Shown in pieces: positions 19,655 through 31,500 of a DNA stretch of 32,038 bases; within the stretch, counting starts at the first letter, position 1; each line of letters opens with the position of its first letter. The notes below the pieces were generated by a model that saw nothing but the letters and a program-made list of their open reading frames with translations, searched no databases and was not told the origin of the DNA. Both the position numbers and the translations under genes were made by a program. The stretch comes from Pezicula radicicola. Lineage: Eukaryota > Ascomycota > Leotiomycetes > Helotiales > Dermateaceae. The stretch is taken from positions 1,172,627-1,204,664 of the forward strand of contig PDUO01000014.1 of assembly GCA_003008705.1 (NCBI GenBank). Reading direction: 5' to 3'.

Positions 19655-22600
19655 CTACTCAGAGTCCTCAATGCCCTCCCAGGGTAATTCCTCGTCAATA
19701 TCGAATGACGTGTCGACTTCCTGCTTTGCCGCTTTCTGGCCTTCCAAGACATCGTACAATGCATAGAGCTGGTCCTCCTTTGAATCACGCTCGGCGGTTG
19801 CCGTTGTAAGCTGAGTATAAAGTCGTTTCTTCTCCCTCATACCAAGAGAGGTATCTACCTTGTTGTACAGGTTCAAGATATCGGCTTGCTTCATTTTTAG
19901 ATGCTCAATCTCATCCTTCATTGCCTTAATAACAGTAGCCAATGCTACTCCAGGTGGAACAGATGGGCGCAGAGTTGGCTCATCCTCATAGGGCTCTACA
20001 ACTGGCATGCGCTCGGAAACAGGGACAGGTTTTGAAACATGTATCTTTCCGGAATGTTTGTGGCCGGACTCAGGATCAGCGGTTGCAACTCGAGCGCAGA
20101 CAATGCAATTACGCATGTGGTGTTGGCAAAGTTCGTCCAGTATACCTCGGGCGCTGGGTGTAAGGGCGGGATGGTCCTTCGTATCTTCGTCTCTTGCTGG
20201 TGAGATGATGTCTGGAAGTATGAAAGCAGACGTCATATCTTCGTCAACATGCTTGGAACGTCTTTGGCTCTGGTGGTAAAAAGCGGAAGTTTTCTTCAAT
20301 ATTCCAGTCGGAATTTTGTTCGGAATTTTATTGAGCGCGGATTCTTTTTGAACACCTAGGCACAGTCAGTCCCGGATCAAAGTGCTTTTTGATTACTCTA
20401 ACTTACTTGCTCCGAGGCGATGGCCTTCCAGACCGCCGGATTTCTGCGACAACACAGACGACCGCTGGGAAAGACCAGGTCGTTGAGAATGGCCAGAGCG
20501 GTGGGAATGACCAGATTTCTGAGAATAGCCAGATTGTCGTGAATAACTAGAACGCTCAGAATGAGCAGACTTCTGGGATTCAATGGTATCATCTGCAGCC
20601 AGATTTGTCGATCGAGAGTACTCCAAGTTTTCCTCATCGTAATCCTCCGAAGTAGGACGAGCTATGCGCTCCATAGTCCTTTCCTTCGTAGAATGGTCTT
20701 CCTCTCTATGCTCTTCCGCCGATGAACGAGCTATACGCTCCATAGTCCTTTCGACGGTAGCATAGGAGTCGGACTGCATCGAAATTTCCGTTGCCATGGT
20801 ATCTTCTGGGGTTGTTCTATTCTGTCGAGAGACTGCCGATTCAGGGTTCTCGCGCCTTGGTGCCCCACGGGCCTCATTCAGTTCCTTGCGGAGTTCGTCT
20901 CGCTCCCTTCGCAGCTCATCCCTTTCCTTGCGAAGTTCATCTCGTTCCTTGCGAACTGCTTCAAGTTCATTGTGTGAGTCTTCAACTTCAGTCGTGAAGT
21001 ATTTGTTCGCACGATCAAGTTCTTGACACTTGCGTGTCAGTGCCCTGCGGACCTCATCCCGCTCTACACAAAGTCCTTCAACTTCGCTGTGAACGTCTTC
21101 ATAAGCACGAACAAGGCCCTCATTCTTCCGCGTGAGTACACGACTAACCTCATCTCGCTGGTTGATCAGTTTCTCGATGTTACCTTTTAGGTCTTCGGTG
21201 GTCTTTGTAAGTTTTTGGAGCTCGTTTTGGAGCTCGTCTCGCTCTTTGGAAATAGATCCGACACTGACATGGACCTCTGCCTTAGCCTTTGCAAGATCCT
21301 GCTGTTTTTGGGTAAGGTCGTGGCGAAGTTCATCCAGCTCATAATTGAGTGCGTTAATTTTGCTACCCAGGTCGTCCCTTGTCCTGTTAAGCTCTTGGGT
21401 CTTGAGAGTCAGTTGAGTACGAAGCTCATTCAGCTCGCTAGAAAGTGTGCCAACGTTCCCATTAAGATCTTCCTTTGTCTTCATGAGTAGTTCGGTCTTG
21501 CGAGACAGTTGAATGCGGAGGTCATCTCGCTCCTTTGAAATTAGCTCAACGTCGTCATGCAATTCATTACTATTGAAGCTCCCGACTCCGCTATCCCTTC
21601 GGAAACCCTGTTCCTTCTCATTCTCAAGAATTTCAATTTCTCTTTCCAAAGCCGTACGGTCCTTCTGGAGCTCGCCAATAAAGGACATGTCCTGCTGTCG
21701 TAGGCCCTTAAGGGTATCGAGCTCTCGCTGCAGAGTTTCCGCTTTCTCATAGATATCAATCTCTTCCTCCTCGTCATCTTCTTCGACGAAATCTTTTCGC
21801 TCGCGCTTTTTGCGGGTCTGATCGGTAGAGATGGACTGAGCTCTTTTCGCTGTCTTTTTACTCTGAGCGACACCTTCGCTACTGAGTGACTTGCCAGACA
21901 ATAATTTTGAAACATCACCGGTCTGCGCGGGGAGTGCGAACGAGTGTTGAGTTTGTGAAGGTGTTGTGGACGCCGACTTCTTAGACTGCTGGGCTGTATA
22001 TGTTTGGGTTATAGTTGGAGACTTGTCAGCCTGGTGCGAGTTGTGTGCCTGGATTTTGATAGTTGATGGAGAGCTCTGAGTCTGATGAAAGGCATGTGTT
22101 TGGGTCGTAGTTATTGATGGCGATCTCTTTGTCTGATGTTCATATCTTTGAGGGGTTGGCGATGGTGATTTCCTAGAGCTACGTGTCTGCGTGTATGATT
22201 GGTTCGAAGGGACATCGGAGACAAAAGAGTTATCGGACTCGTTAGTCACGTGGGCTGGCATAGGGACGACTTTTCTGGTCTTGGTGGGCATGATTTGCTC
22301 AGTTGGTGTTGTGATGAACGGGGAGCTTAAGACTAAGGGGTTGCTAATAGGCTCAGAGTAGGCTGGTAGCTGTGGGTGCTCGGGCAGAATGATAGACGGC
22401 GAGTTAGGGCGGAGGTTCTGTTCCAGCCATCGTGCACTCTTCTCGAGTCCTGATAAAGAGCGTGCTTGACTTGTACGTCGAGTTTTCTGTTGTGGTCTGC
22501 TAGTAGGAGTATGGTTAATGGCAACCTTATCAACGGTGACGACGTGCGATTGAGAGTCCATGTTGCTTGAAAACTCTCTAAGGGGAGCCCGGTATGGGGA

Positions 22601-23020
22601 TCGCTGCTTTGTCTTCGAAGCCCTTCCGATGTCGAATTCGTCGGTGGATAATATGGGGCCGGAGTCGAAGTCTGGAAAGGCGCGGTCAAGGGCGGATTGG
22701 TTAATGGAGAAAGGTGGCGGTGTTGAATCTGGGGCGCGTGGTGCCCATCGATTATACTTCTTCGCTGTGTCCCGGAGTTCGGGGAGTTTCTGACTATATG
22801 TCTGAGAAGAGTTTTGAGCGTTGAGGTGGTAGTTCATCAGGTCGGTCGACATGAAGCAGTCGCCGTCCTCCATTGGATCAAAGGTAGTGGATGTATCATC
22901 GCTGACGGTTCCGTGATGTGACCCGGTAGACGATGCGACCGAGTGATCTGTGTTTAGGTCTCGAGATAGTTCTCGGATCTGGCGTGCCTTATGGCGCGCC
23001 TCATTCGTGAGTGTTGTCAT
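19655..23020 (-). CDS. Coiled-coil spindle pole body protein, Ppc89/Cep57-domain type, 2 exons
   Basis: Exon 1 is 23020-20407 and exon 2 is 20355-19655; a 51-nt intron (GTAAGT, CTGAC branch, CTAG) splits codon 872. The product is 1104 aa. The N-terminal 400 residues are Ser/Thr/Pro/Gln-rich and look disordered. About 405-425 is a basic-then-acidic switch (RKKRERKDF, EEDDEEEE). About 425-720 is a long coiled coil ending in heptad-like KERDELR repeats (691-714). About 826-862 is Ser/His/Gln-rich with SGHSxR units. In exon 2, a Cys/His cluster (C948, H950, H951, C955, C958) precedes SVPPGVALATVIKAMKDEI (1003-1021) and NLYNKVDTSLGMREKK (1033-1048), the Cep57-type microtubule-binding region of fungal Ppc89-like proteins. 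In fission yeast Ppc89 is a core spindle pole body scaffold. Homology is by remembered domain pattern, not alignment. The start is fixed by an in-frame TAG nine bases upstream. Confidence 0.85.
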
Positions 23021-23026
23021 TGTGGC

Positions 23027-23083
23027 CTATGTGCAGGAAGTAAAAGAGGAGTCGACACGATAGTGCACGCGTCTGCAGAACAT
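23027..23083 (-). promoter_or_regulatory. Upstream ORF of 18 codons in the 5' leader
   Basis: An ATG at 23083 opens an 18-codon frame that stops with TAG at 23029-23027, six nucleotides before the main ATG at 23020 and in the same frame. The uORF ATG begins two nucleotides after the acceptor of the predicted leader intron, so splicing brings it close to the cap side of the leader. Such a close uORF would be expected to lower or condition translation; no expression evidence is available. Confidence 0.5.
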
Positions 23084-23084
23084 A

Positions 23085-23135
23085 CTGTAAGCAAGACAAA
23101 CGATTGAGACGAGGTTAGAGGGACCGAAGGCATAC
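23085..23135 (-). other. Predicted 5' UTR intron of the coiled-coil gene
   Basis: On the minus strand the sequence runs GTATGC ... CTCTAACCTC ... TTGCTTACAG, 51 nt, the same size as the coding intron of this gene, with a consensus donor, branch-like CTAAC and acceptor. It lies 64 nt upstream of the start codon, and the spliced leader has an in-frame stop before the main ATG, so it is a leader intron rather than a coding one. Confidence 0.6.
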
Positions 23136-23791
23136 CTTGGATTGAAGAGGGATCGATGTTGACGTTAATGGATGTCGGGGCTGTTATTATTGTGCGCCGC
23201 GAATTACTGACTGGGGTGTGCGATTGAATGTCAGACTTTTGGAGTGTTGGGGGATGGATGCTTGAAGGGAAGAAGCATGAAGCGAATTGGAGCAAGTCAC
23301 AGATTGGGAGGGGGTGCGCGTGGTCGAATTGTCGAATTGTCGAATATGTCGAATCGAGATGTTTTCTGTGTTTGGGACGCGACCTTAAAGTAAACAGAGG
23401 GAAAGGCGCTAGATCACCCGAAACTTGTCGCCAAGATCCCGTCGCATGATCCTTGCCGAAAGCAGTTAGCAGCTCATCACCCCAGATTTTTGCTTTCATT
23501 TTTATTTAGAATCTTGCTTCAGCCTCACGGTATCTACGTATCTACCACCAGTACCTACGTACCTAGGTATGTCAACACTTTTTGTCGGCTCAGGTGTCTT
23601 CATAGTCCTACGCATTCTCCGCCAAACATCCAACGTTCAATTTGCATCTTGGATCTCTTCTGGCGCTTGTCCCTAGCACTCTCATTTTGCGCAGTACCAA
23701 ATTTCGATTCGCTGAGATTGCGATCCTCCTTGAACATCCCAGCCAAGCACGAACTTTCTTCTCTCGGGAAAAGCCCACCGCGCAGTGCATC

Positions 23792-25618
23792 ATGGCTTCT
23801 ACGGTAAAGGATAGCTTTATGGATCTCGAGAGACATCGCCAGCTACTGGAGGACAACATTGAAGCTCTGCGCAAGACGGTACGCCATTGGCAGACTTGGG
23901 AGGCTGAATATGAAGGCCTCAAGGAAGAGATCTTGTCCGCAGCCTCGGACATTACTCGAGACGGACTCATCTTTGTAATGCGAGAGTATAAAGGTGACCT
24001 AGTGAATGGAAAGGAGATTGAGGAGATCATCAGTTCTACCACGTCTAAGAGCACACAACAGGTCCTCAATTTATTAGACAGGCGCATGGACTATGTTCAG
24101 CAGAATGTCAAATTAGCAGAGAAGCAACTTGAGTTAGCAGAGCACAAATTGGCGGTGGCGACTGTGATAAGCACACCGGAGGTCAGGAACGAGGAAGGCC
24201 TACCAATGACAGAGATCATCGAAGAGTTAGATGATGAAGGGAACATAATTTCAAGTCGGACGTCTATACCCGGTTCGTCGAAGCAACAACTTTTGGAAGT
24301 CCTTCAGAAGGCTGGGGTAGAAACATTACCTACACCCGCGAATATTACCCAATCCAAAGTCGCCCCCGACGAGGATGAGGAACCAGCCAGAAGCCCACCC
24401 ACAGCCTTCAGGCCCGTTGCGAAGGCAGTCCAATTCGCCGACGGCACGAAGTCTGGCCCCGAAGTCCAAAAATCCCATACAGCCAAACGCATAGAAGACA
24501 TCATGTCAATAGCGAAAAGCCAAAGCGCAATACTGTCACACCCCCCTGTCATACCTGGGAATGAATCCGCAGAAGAGGCAGCTCTTCGGAGGGAGATGTT
24601 ACAGTACGGCATGTCAGAGGTTGGGGCAGTGGTCGCTGAGCTGAACCTTGAGGATGGCAGCGATTGGTCTGACGAAGATTTCGATCCGGAAGACACAAGC
24701 AGCACCGATGACGAAGACTCATTTGGTCGTTCGACGGGCAAGGTTGTGGATGATGAGTTGAGACTGCGCATGATAGAATTAGAGCAACGACTAGGTATTA
24801 GGATGATGGAGAACGTAGGCAAGAAACCTGACGACTCAAATACTATGGAAGAAGGTATTGGTCGAATCACAATCAGTGCAGATGAGAAGAAAGTCGAAAC
24901 AAAGGGTATTGTTGCAGCAACACAGTCCACAGATGACAAAACATCAAATACGGTGTTAACATCTAACTTACAAGCATCAAATGTTACAACACCAGCTAAA
25001 AAGTCTGTACGATTCTCTGAAAGTCTTGATGTTTCACCGGCTCCTCCAAAAATAACATCACAACGGTCACATGTGCCTGCAACTCAACGGAGCGTTGCTC
25101 CGGTGGGTGATATCGTCGAGAGAAAGGCTCCAGAACAATCTATTGGTAATCCCGCCTCAGTAAAGAGCCCGTCTCGGTTCAAGGCAACCAGAGCCCCTAT
25201 GAGAAAAGTTCTCAATGGGCCACTGGCAACTTTGAATGGGTCTCAACTTGGGACGTCGCTTTCCCTCCACCCAGCCAAGTCCACCTCGCCCAAGCCCTTC
25301 TCTACAACGATTCAATTTAGCCCCATGGTTAATCCATCCCGTGAGGTCCCCACCGGACCCGAAGGCAAAACACTCTCATCCTCGGTCGTGGAACGTGATA
25401 TATCTTTCACCGCTTCTGCAACGGAGCCGGATGAGCTGGATCCACACCTTTTGCATCAAGAAGTTGCTACTGAATACCACAAGATGCGCAATAGGATGAT
25501 CCAAAGGCAGGGGGGTTTCTTAAAGGAAGAGGAGAGTGAAATTGTGCCATTAACAGAAGAAGAGGGTGGTCCAAAGAAGCTTAGCAGATTCAAGGCAGCA
25601 AGGCTAGCAAGAGCGTAG
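23792..25618 (+). CDS. Bud27/URI-type unconventional prefoldin-like protein (DUF3835)
   Basis: Single exon, 608 aa. The start is the first ATG of the frame (GCATCATGG); the frame is open to 23642, but only through a TTG. Residues 9-120 form the alpha-prefoldin-like coiled-coil pair: DLERHRQLLEDNIEAL, then W33 and W36 with the spaced WEAEYEGLKEEI of URI proteins, then a second helix around 100-120 (YVQQNVKLAEKQLELAEHKL). The middle is acidic and disordered (DEDEEP, DWSDEDFDPED) and includes two PVAKAVQFAD/KKSVRFSESLDVSP-type motifs. The C-terminus, HQEVATEYHKMRNRMIQRQG and KLSRFKAARLAR, is the conserved fungal DUF3835 tail. Bud27/URI proteins act with prefoldin-like partners in RNA polymerase assembly, through Rpb5, and in translation and TOR-linked growth control. 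The family assignment rests on motif order; the specific role here is inferred. Confidence 0.88.
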   Translation: MASTVKDSFMDLERHRQLLEDNIEALRKTVRHWQTWEAEYEGLKEEILSAASDITRDGLIFVMREYKGDLVNGKEIEEIISSTTSKSTQQVLNLLDRRMDYVQQNVKLAEKQLELAEHKLAVATVISTPEVRNEEGLPMTEIIEELDDEGNIISSRTSIPGSSKQQLLEVLQKAGVETLPTPANITQSKVAPDEDEEPARSPPTAFRPVAKAVQFADGTKSGPEVQKSHTAKRIEDIMSIAKSQSAILSHPPVIPGNESAEEAALRREMLQYGMSEVGAVVAELNLEDGSDWSDEDFDPEDTSSTDDEDSFGRSTGKVVDDELRLRMIELEQRLGIRMMENVGKKPDDSNTMEEGIGRITISADEKKVETKGIVAATQSTDDKTSNTVLTSNLQASNVTTPAKKSVRFSESLDVSPAPPKITSQRSHVPATQRSVAPVGDIVERKAPEQSIGNPASVKSPSRFKATRAPMRKVLNGPLATLNGSQLGTSLSLHPAKSTSPKPFSTTIQFSPMVNPSREVPTGPEGKTLSSSVVERDISFTASATEPDELDPHLLHQEVATEYHKMRNRMIQRQGGFLKEEESEIVPLTEEEGGPKKLSRFKAARLARA

Positions 25619-25839
25619 GCAATACCGACCTTAATTGAACTAGTAGGTAGTCCTCCTTTACTGGGTAGTTAGTAAATAGACGTCTACCTGTATGTACAAA
25701 ATGAACTTATTTATAGCTTTGACGATGTACTTGCAATGTAATTGTCCGCTTATTACGTGGGCCTCTAACGTTGTCTTCACTCCTAGTTAGTAGAAGCAAA
25801 ATGGTCTTGTAAAATGTTCCGTGTAGGTTTAAATTTAGT
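25619..25839. other. 3' flank of the Bud27-like gene
   Basis: About 220 bp of ordinary composition, containing TG and CA dinucleotides, before the AT-rich block begins sharply near 25840. It presumably includes the poly(A) site; nothing else recognised. Confidence 0.45.
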
Positions 25840-26159
25840 AGGAAGTTATACTAAGGTCTACAACTACTCTCTAAATTTACTTAAACTTTAGTAATTTTAT
25901 ATTTTAAAGGTAATAGCTTACTTTCTATAATAATATAATATTATTATTTTAAGAATAAGAATAAAAAGATATTATCTTTAATATCTTTATTCTAAGTAAT
26001 TATATATAATTATATTAAATTTAATAAATATATAAGAATAATTATATAATTATTCTACTACTATAAGTAGATTTATTCTAATACTCTAGCTTTTATATAG
26101 AAATATAAAATATAGAATTAATTACTAATTACTATTTATATATTATTATTTATATTATA

Positions 26160-26260
26160 TTATAAGATATAAATATAAAATAAAATAAATAAGATAGATA
26201 TAACTTAAAGTATATTATAAATATAAAGTAAGAGTATTAAATAAAGTTATAATATATTAT
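26160..26260 (+). repeat. Dispersed about 100-bp repeat, copy 1
   Basis: Contains AAAGTATATTATAAATATAA followed by GTAAGAGTATTAAATAAAG. The same unit is inverted at about 26830-26950 and direct at about 28245-28380. Simple AT-richness alone would not keep the embedded G positions. Confidence 0.55.
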
Positions 26261-26829
26261 ATTTTATAATTATATACTATAATACTTTATAACTATAGTA
26301 GTCTTTAATAATTAAAAAATCTTTATAATTATAATTATTACTTTTATATATAACTCTACTTATATTAGTTATATAATATTAGTTTATATATTATAAACTA
26401 AACTAGTTAAATTAAATAGATAAAGAAAGAAATAATTAAATTAGTATTTTATTAATTATAAACTAGTTTATAATTTAATAAATAAACTATTAGTTTAAAT
26501 AGATAAGAATAATAAGATTTAGTATTAAATAGATTAAATAAGGTAATTTATATAAATTTATTATTAAAGTAAATTATATAATTATATACTTATATATATT
26601 TTATTTTATATAGTATTTTATTTTATATTATTTTATTTTATTTATATTTTATAAATAAAATAAAACTTTCTTAATTTAATAGTTTATATAATTTAGTTTA
26701 TACTAAATATAATAGTTTTTATAATTTATCTTTTATATATAAATAATCTCTCTCTCTTAGTAGTTTAATAACTTTAAATTTAAGTCTTTAAGTTCCTTTT
26801 ACTATTATCTTTAATATATCTATTATAAC

Positions 26830-26950
26830 TCTATTTAATACTTCTCTTACCTTATATTTATAATATACTTTAAGTTATATCTACTCTATTTATTTAATTT
26901 ATTTTACTCTATACTTATAACTTATAATCTAATAATTTCTATAATATCTA
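26830..26950 (-). repeat. Dispersed about 100-bp repeat, copy 2 (inverted)
   Basis: The inverse strand reads ACTTAAAGTATATTATAAAT, then AAGGTAAGAGAAGTATTAAA, matching copy 1. Copies 1 and 2 face each other about 570 bp apart, so they could be arms of one element. Confidence 0.55.
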
Positions 26951-27649
26951 ATATTTATACTCTCTTATTTTAATAAAGTTATAATATTTAATAATTAGTA
27001 TATAATCTTAGATATTATAAAATCTATACCTTTTAAATTTTAGTACTTTTTTATTTAATTATTTTACTTATCTAGAATAATACTAGTTATTTAAAATAAT
27101 ACTAATTATCTAAATTTATAAAATATAATATTAGATATCTTTATATTCTTTTTAAATATAAAAATAAATCTTATTTTTAAGAGGAAGAGTAAGTATTATA
27201 ATTACTTATAAGAGTATTTTTAGATTTCTAATTATATATAAATCTTAAAAGTAAACTTAGTTAAATATTTAAAAGTATTATACTAGATTTATAATCTAGT
27301 AAAATATAATATATATAAACTATTTATTAATTATACTTATATTTCTTAATAAAGAAAGAGAGTTAAGAGTAAAGATAAATATTTATAAATATAAAATAAT
27401 TATATATTATAACTATATAACCTAGTTAGTTAATTAACTAAGGCTTAATAATATTTTACTAAAACTATTTACTTTTTACTCTTTAAAAAGAATATTATAA
27501 TATAGAGTAATCCTTTAGTTCTAGTATTAATTAAAAGAGGTAATATTAGATTTAGATAATAAGATAAAGATACTATTACTAAGTTAAGAAGTAATAAGAT
27601 TATTAGTTACTAAGTATATATAAAGATACTATATTTAAGTTAAGTATAA

Positions 27650-28240
27650 AGCTTCTATCTAAGAGGGAATAACTATCTACTTATATAAAACCTTTATTTC
27701 TATAGATTAGTAAGATTCTCTAGATTAGTACTTTTTATAATTAATTTAACTAATTTAACTAATCTATAATCCTTATTATATAATCTTATTATATAACTTC
27801 CTTACCTTATATACTAATAGTTCTTTATATTATCTAATCTAGGGTTATATAACTAAGCCTTAGATTAAGAGTCTTATTATAGTTTATAATAAATATATAA
27901 TAAACTTATAATTTCTTTTTCTATTATATTTTTATTATAGTAGTATTTAACTACTATATTCTTAGATCTTTTATAAAAGATAGAGTTATTAGTTAATAAT
28001 AAGATACTACTATTATTTATATATAGAGGTAATTTAGTTTATTTAAAATAAACTAATTCTATTAGAATTTACTTTATATAAATAGTCTTATTAATACTTT
28101 ATATTATTATAGATTATAATCTAAATTTCTAAGAAATTAAACTACTAGCTAAAAAGAATATATAGTTACTAGTAGATTTTCTACTAATTATATTATTAAT
28201 ATAATTAGAATTATAATAGTTTATTAAAGATCTATTTTCT
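27650..28240 (-). mobile_element. RIP-degraded Ty1/copia Pol remnant (RNase H region)
   Basis: Translated on the minus strand with stops ignored, 28240-27800 follows the copia RNase H pattern. A YxNSNY string stands where YSDSDYAG is usual, followed by SRKSTSNYIFFLA (about 28190-28150; family pattern RKSTSGYIF), then LPLYINNSSILLL (family: LYxDNQSAI), then FYKRSKNIVVKYYYN (family: HxRTKHIDIRYHFIR). The D-to-N and Q-to-stop changes are those expected of RIP. The RT part upstream is missing or unreadable beyond 28245. It is non-functional. Confidence 0.75.
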
Positions 28241-28244
28241 ATCT

Positions 28245-28380
28245 AATTATAAACTATAAATATAAGATAAAATAAATAAAGTAGATAAAGTAAATATAGT
28301 CTAAAGTATATTATAAATATAAGATAAAAGGAGTATTAAATAAAATAATAAGTAAATTAAAGATAATAGTATAGTAGAGT
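28245..28380 (+). repeat. Dispersed about 100-bp repeat, copy 3
   Basis: Reads AAAGTATATTATAAATATAA then GATAAAAGGAGTATTAAATA. It begins exactly where the copia-like reading frame is lost, so it probably marks a nested insertion or the junction between two retroelements. Confidence 0.5.
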
Positions 28381-28599
28381 AGAAGATTAAATAAGATTAG
28401 AATAAGATTACTTTAAGATCTAATATAGATATAGATAAACTATATATATAAAGATAGAGGAGATTTTTTTTTTCTCTTTTAAAGTTCTATATTAGAGTCT
28501 AAGACTATATAGGACTACTAGAGCTTATTAGACCTTATATATTTATATATAATAGATATTATTAATGTTTTTTAATAGATATTAAAGGTCTAGTACTAT

Positions 28600-31500
28600 T
28601 TATAATAAAGGAAAGTAATCTAGTTAGATAAGTTATTTACCTCTCTCCTCTTTATTCTCTACCTTCTCTTCCTCCTCTACTTCCTTAATATCCCTATTAA
28701 TATACTACTTTCTAGTAACTATCTTAGTTTAATTTAAGAATTCTAGTATATTAGAGATCCTCTTTTTTATCTCTAATAGAGTCTATAGTATTAATCTTAA
28801 CTTAGAGATCTCTAAGTCTTTTATTAGTTTATTTCTAGTAGTTAATATATAGTTCTCTCTATAACTAAGTAGTAAGTAGTTAGTATCTTCTATTTAGTTA
28901 TAGTTATATTTATTATTAAAGGTAATTTAAAGTCTATATAAGTAAGACTTTATATAACTATACTCTAATTTTAACTAAAATAGAGTACTAACTAGTTCTT
29001 TTTTAGTTCCTTAGAGTAGTAGTATTCTCTTCCTTATAGTCTAGCTATATAGCTTACTATAAGTACTTAGTTTTAGATTCTCTAGCTACTCTCTATCTTT
29101 ATCTTAGTTAAGTATAACCTCTAGTACTTTAAAACTAGTAGAGTTAGAGATAGAGACTCTTATTATAGTATCCTTAACTAGTATATTAACTTTTTTATTA
29201 TTTACTATATCTTTATAGTTTAAAACCTAGACTAATATAGCCTTAGTATCTTTTTTTTATATTAGTTTAATAACTTTAATAACTTTAATTTATTATTCTT
29301 AACCTAGATTATCTAAAGGGGTTAATAGTCTATATAGACTAGCTTAGTTATTAAAGTAGATATAATACTCTTATCCTTTAGAGACTATAGTACTAGTATA
29401 TTTAAGGGCTCTAGTAACCCTCTCTAGCTCTCTATTATAGACTAGTTAGTTCTTACTTATATTAGTCTTCTTAGTATACTTAGTAGCCCCTCTAGGGTTA
29501 TAAACTATAATCTCTATACTAATTCTATAATACTAGTTATTTACTAAGTCTAAAGTATTAGTATAAATATAAGTTATCTTAGAGTCTAGGTTTTATAATA
29601 AAGAAAGATATACTTTTACTTTCTCTTCCTTAGAGAGACTACTAATTATAACCTTATAGAGTATATCCTTATTCTAAAGTATAAAATAGAAGACTCTAAG
29701 TCTCTTTAGACTAGTAGTATCTATATTATTTATATAGTTTTATATTCTTTATAGTTAGATATTATTAATTACTAAGTTAAGGTTAGATTCTTAGTTTTTT
29801 AATAGTTATACCTTAATTAAATAATAATTAAAGAGTTTTAAAACTCTTAGAGTATATTTTTATATAGTATAGTTTAGTCTAACCTTAGAGAGGGGTAAGG
29901 TAACCTCTATTTCTATTATCTAAATAGGACTAATATAAAATACTCCTAGTATCTTCTATAATACTAGATCTTAGAGTCTTTATAAAGGTTTAACTAACTT
30001 TATTTATCTCTTCTATTAAATAAAGAAACTAAAGTTAACTATATTAGTTATATAAACTATATAAAGCTATCTAGTAGATATAAGACTAAGGTCTCTCTTT
30101 ATATTTATTAATCTTACTATCTTATAAAAGACTTATCTACTCTAAGAGACCCTAATATTATAGTACTCTTTAAAGAATAAATTAGAGTTAAATTATATAT
30201 CTAGTTATTTAACTAGTACCTTTAGAGTTATAACTTCTTAGTTAAGAAGAGTAAGAGTAGTTTACTTAGTTACTTTAGTCTTTAAAAAGTATATTAGTTT
30301 AGTTTTAACTAAGTTAAACTTAATAGCTTTAACCTCTCTAAGTTAGTATAGTTCTTTAATAACCCTTTCTAAGATAATTATATTCTTTTTATAGTTATTA
30401 AATAAGGTTATTAAGGAAATATTATCTATATAAGAAAAGACCTTTATATCTAGAGACTTATATAGGTCTCTAGTATAGATAAGGAATAGTATAAGTAATA
30501 TTAAACTACTCTATAGTATCTCTATAGTTATAGAGAAGAAAGTCTTTATATTATTATTAAAGAATAACCTAAGTTACTTATTATTAAAGAATAAGTTAAT
30601 CTATACTATTAGAGAACTAGAGAGTCTTATTTCCTTTATAACTAGTAGTAGTTAATTCTTTAAAATATAGTTAAAGACTCCTTTAATATCTAAAAATAGA
30701 GTACTAGCTTTCTTTTTACTAACCTTAGTTACCTCTACTTTATTAATTAGAATTAGAGTTATATCTATAATTAATTTCTTTAGTCTACTTTTTATTTATA
30801 ATAGATAGAGTAGATTAGTAGTTTCTACTAAGTAGTCTAGTCTTTAGACTAGTATCCTCTTACTAACCTTATCTAAGTAATTAAATAATACTATAACTCT
30901 ATAAGTCTTAAGGGTATTATAGTTTAGTTTCTCTAGTTTTTTTAGTATAGCTCTAATAACTTCCTTCTAGTATTTAAAGTAATAATTAAAGTTTAATAGA
31001 GTAGAGTATAACTTAAAGAATACTATAAATATAATATTATAAATCTTAATTACTAGTACTTAGGTAATTTAATCTAAACCTAGTATTTTACCTTTAATCT
31101 TAGTAGAGTAGATATTCTTTAGCTTTACTTTTAATAATTTAAACTATTTCTAGTTTAAGTTAACTTTATAGATATTCTATCTAGATAGTAAGATTATAAG
31201 AGAGAGAGAAAAGAGTATATCTCTAAAAGTATTATATTTATTAATAAAAGTCTTTTATATCTCTAAGTTATTAAAGTATATAATAGATAATATTTACTCT
31301 ATTTAGAAGTCTTTAATATAACTTATAGTCTTAAATATAAACTTAGAATCTTCCTTTTCTAGAAATAGATTCTAGTATTCCTTCTTAATTAACTTAATAG
31401 TTTAAAAGTAGGTATTTTTAGTTTATAAATACTCTCTAAGATTATTTAGATCTCTATAGATATACCTTTAAGTCTATAGTATAATAGACCTTAGAGCCTT

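Larger units (their letters stand above)
23021..23791. promoter_or_regulatory. Shared divergent promoter region
   Basis: The coiled-coil gene (minus) and the Bud27-like gene (plus) start 770 bp apart and point away from each other, so their leaders and promoters share this interval. It includes a palindromic-looking tract, TACCTACGTACCTAGGTATG, at about 23552-23571. A plus-strand 35-codon frame (23569-23676) would be an upstream ORF if transcription starts left of it. Long open frames here on both strands are not read as genes. Confidence 0.5.

Noticed and set aside
23030..23499. Minus-strand open frame of 160 codons upstream of the spindle-pole gene
   Set aside because: It spans a clear leader intron and the shared promoter, has Ser/Pro-rich random character, and is not in frame with the main gene.
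23642..23791. 50-residue N-terminal extension of the Bud27-like protein
   Set aside because: That frame begins at TTG, not ATG. The first ATG, at 23792, has good context and starts the conserved domain.
24304..24939. 211-codon minus-strand frame
   Set aside because: Antisense shadow of the Bud27-like gene. Its Ser/Val/Ile-rich translation is typical of reverse reading through acidic coding sequence.
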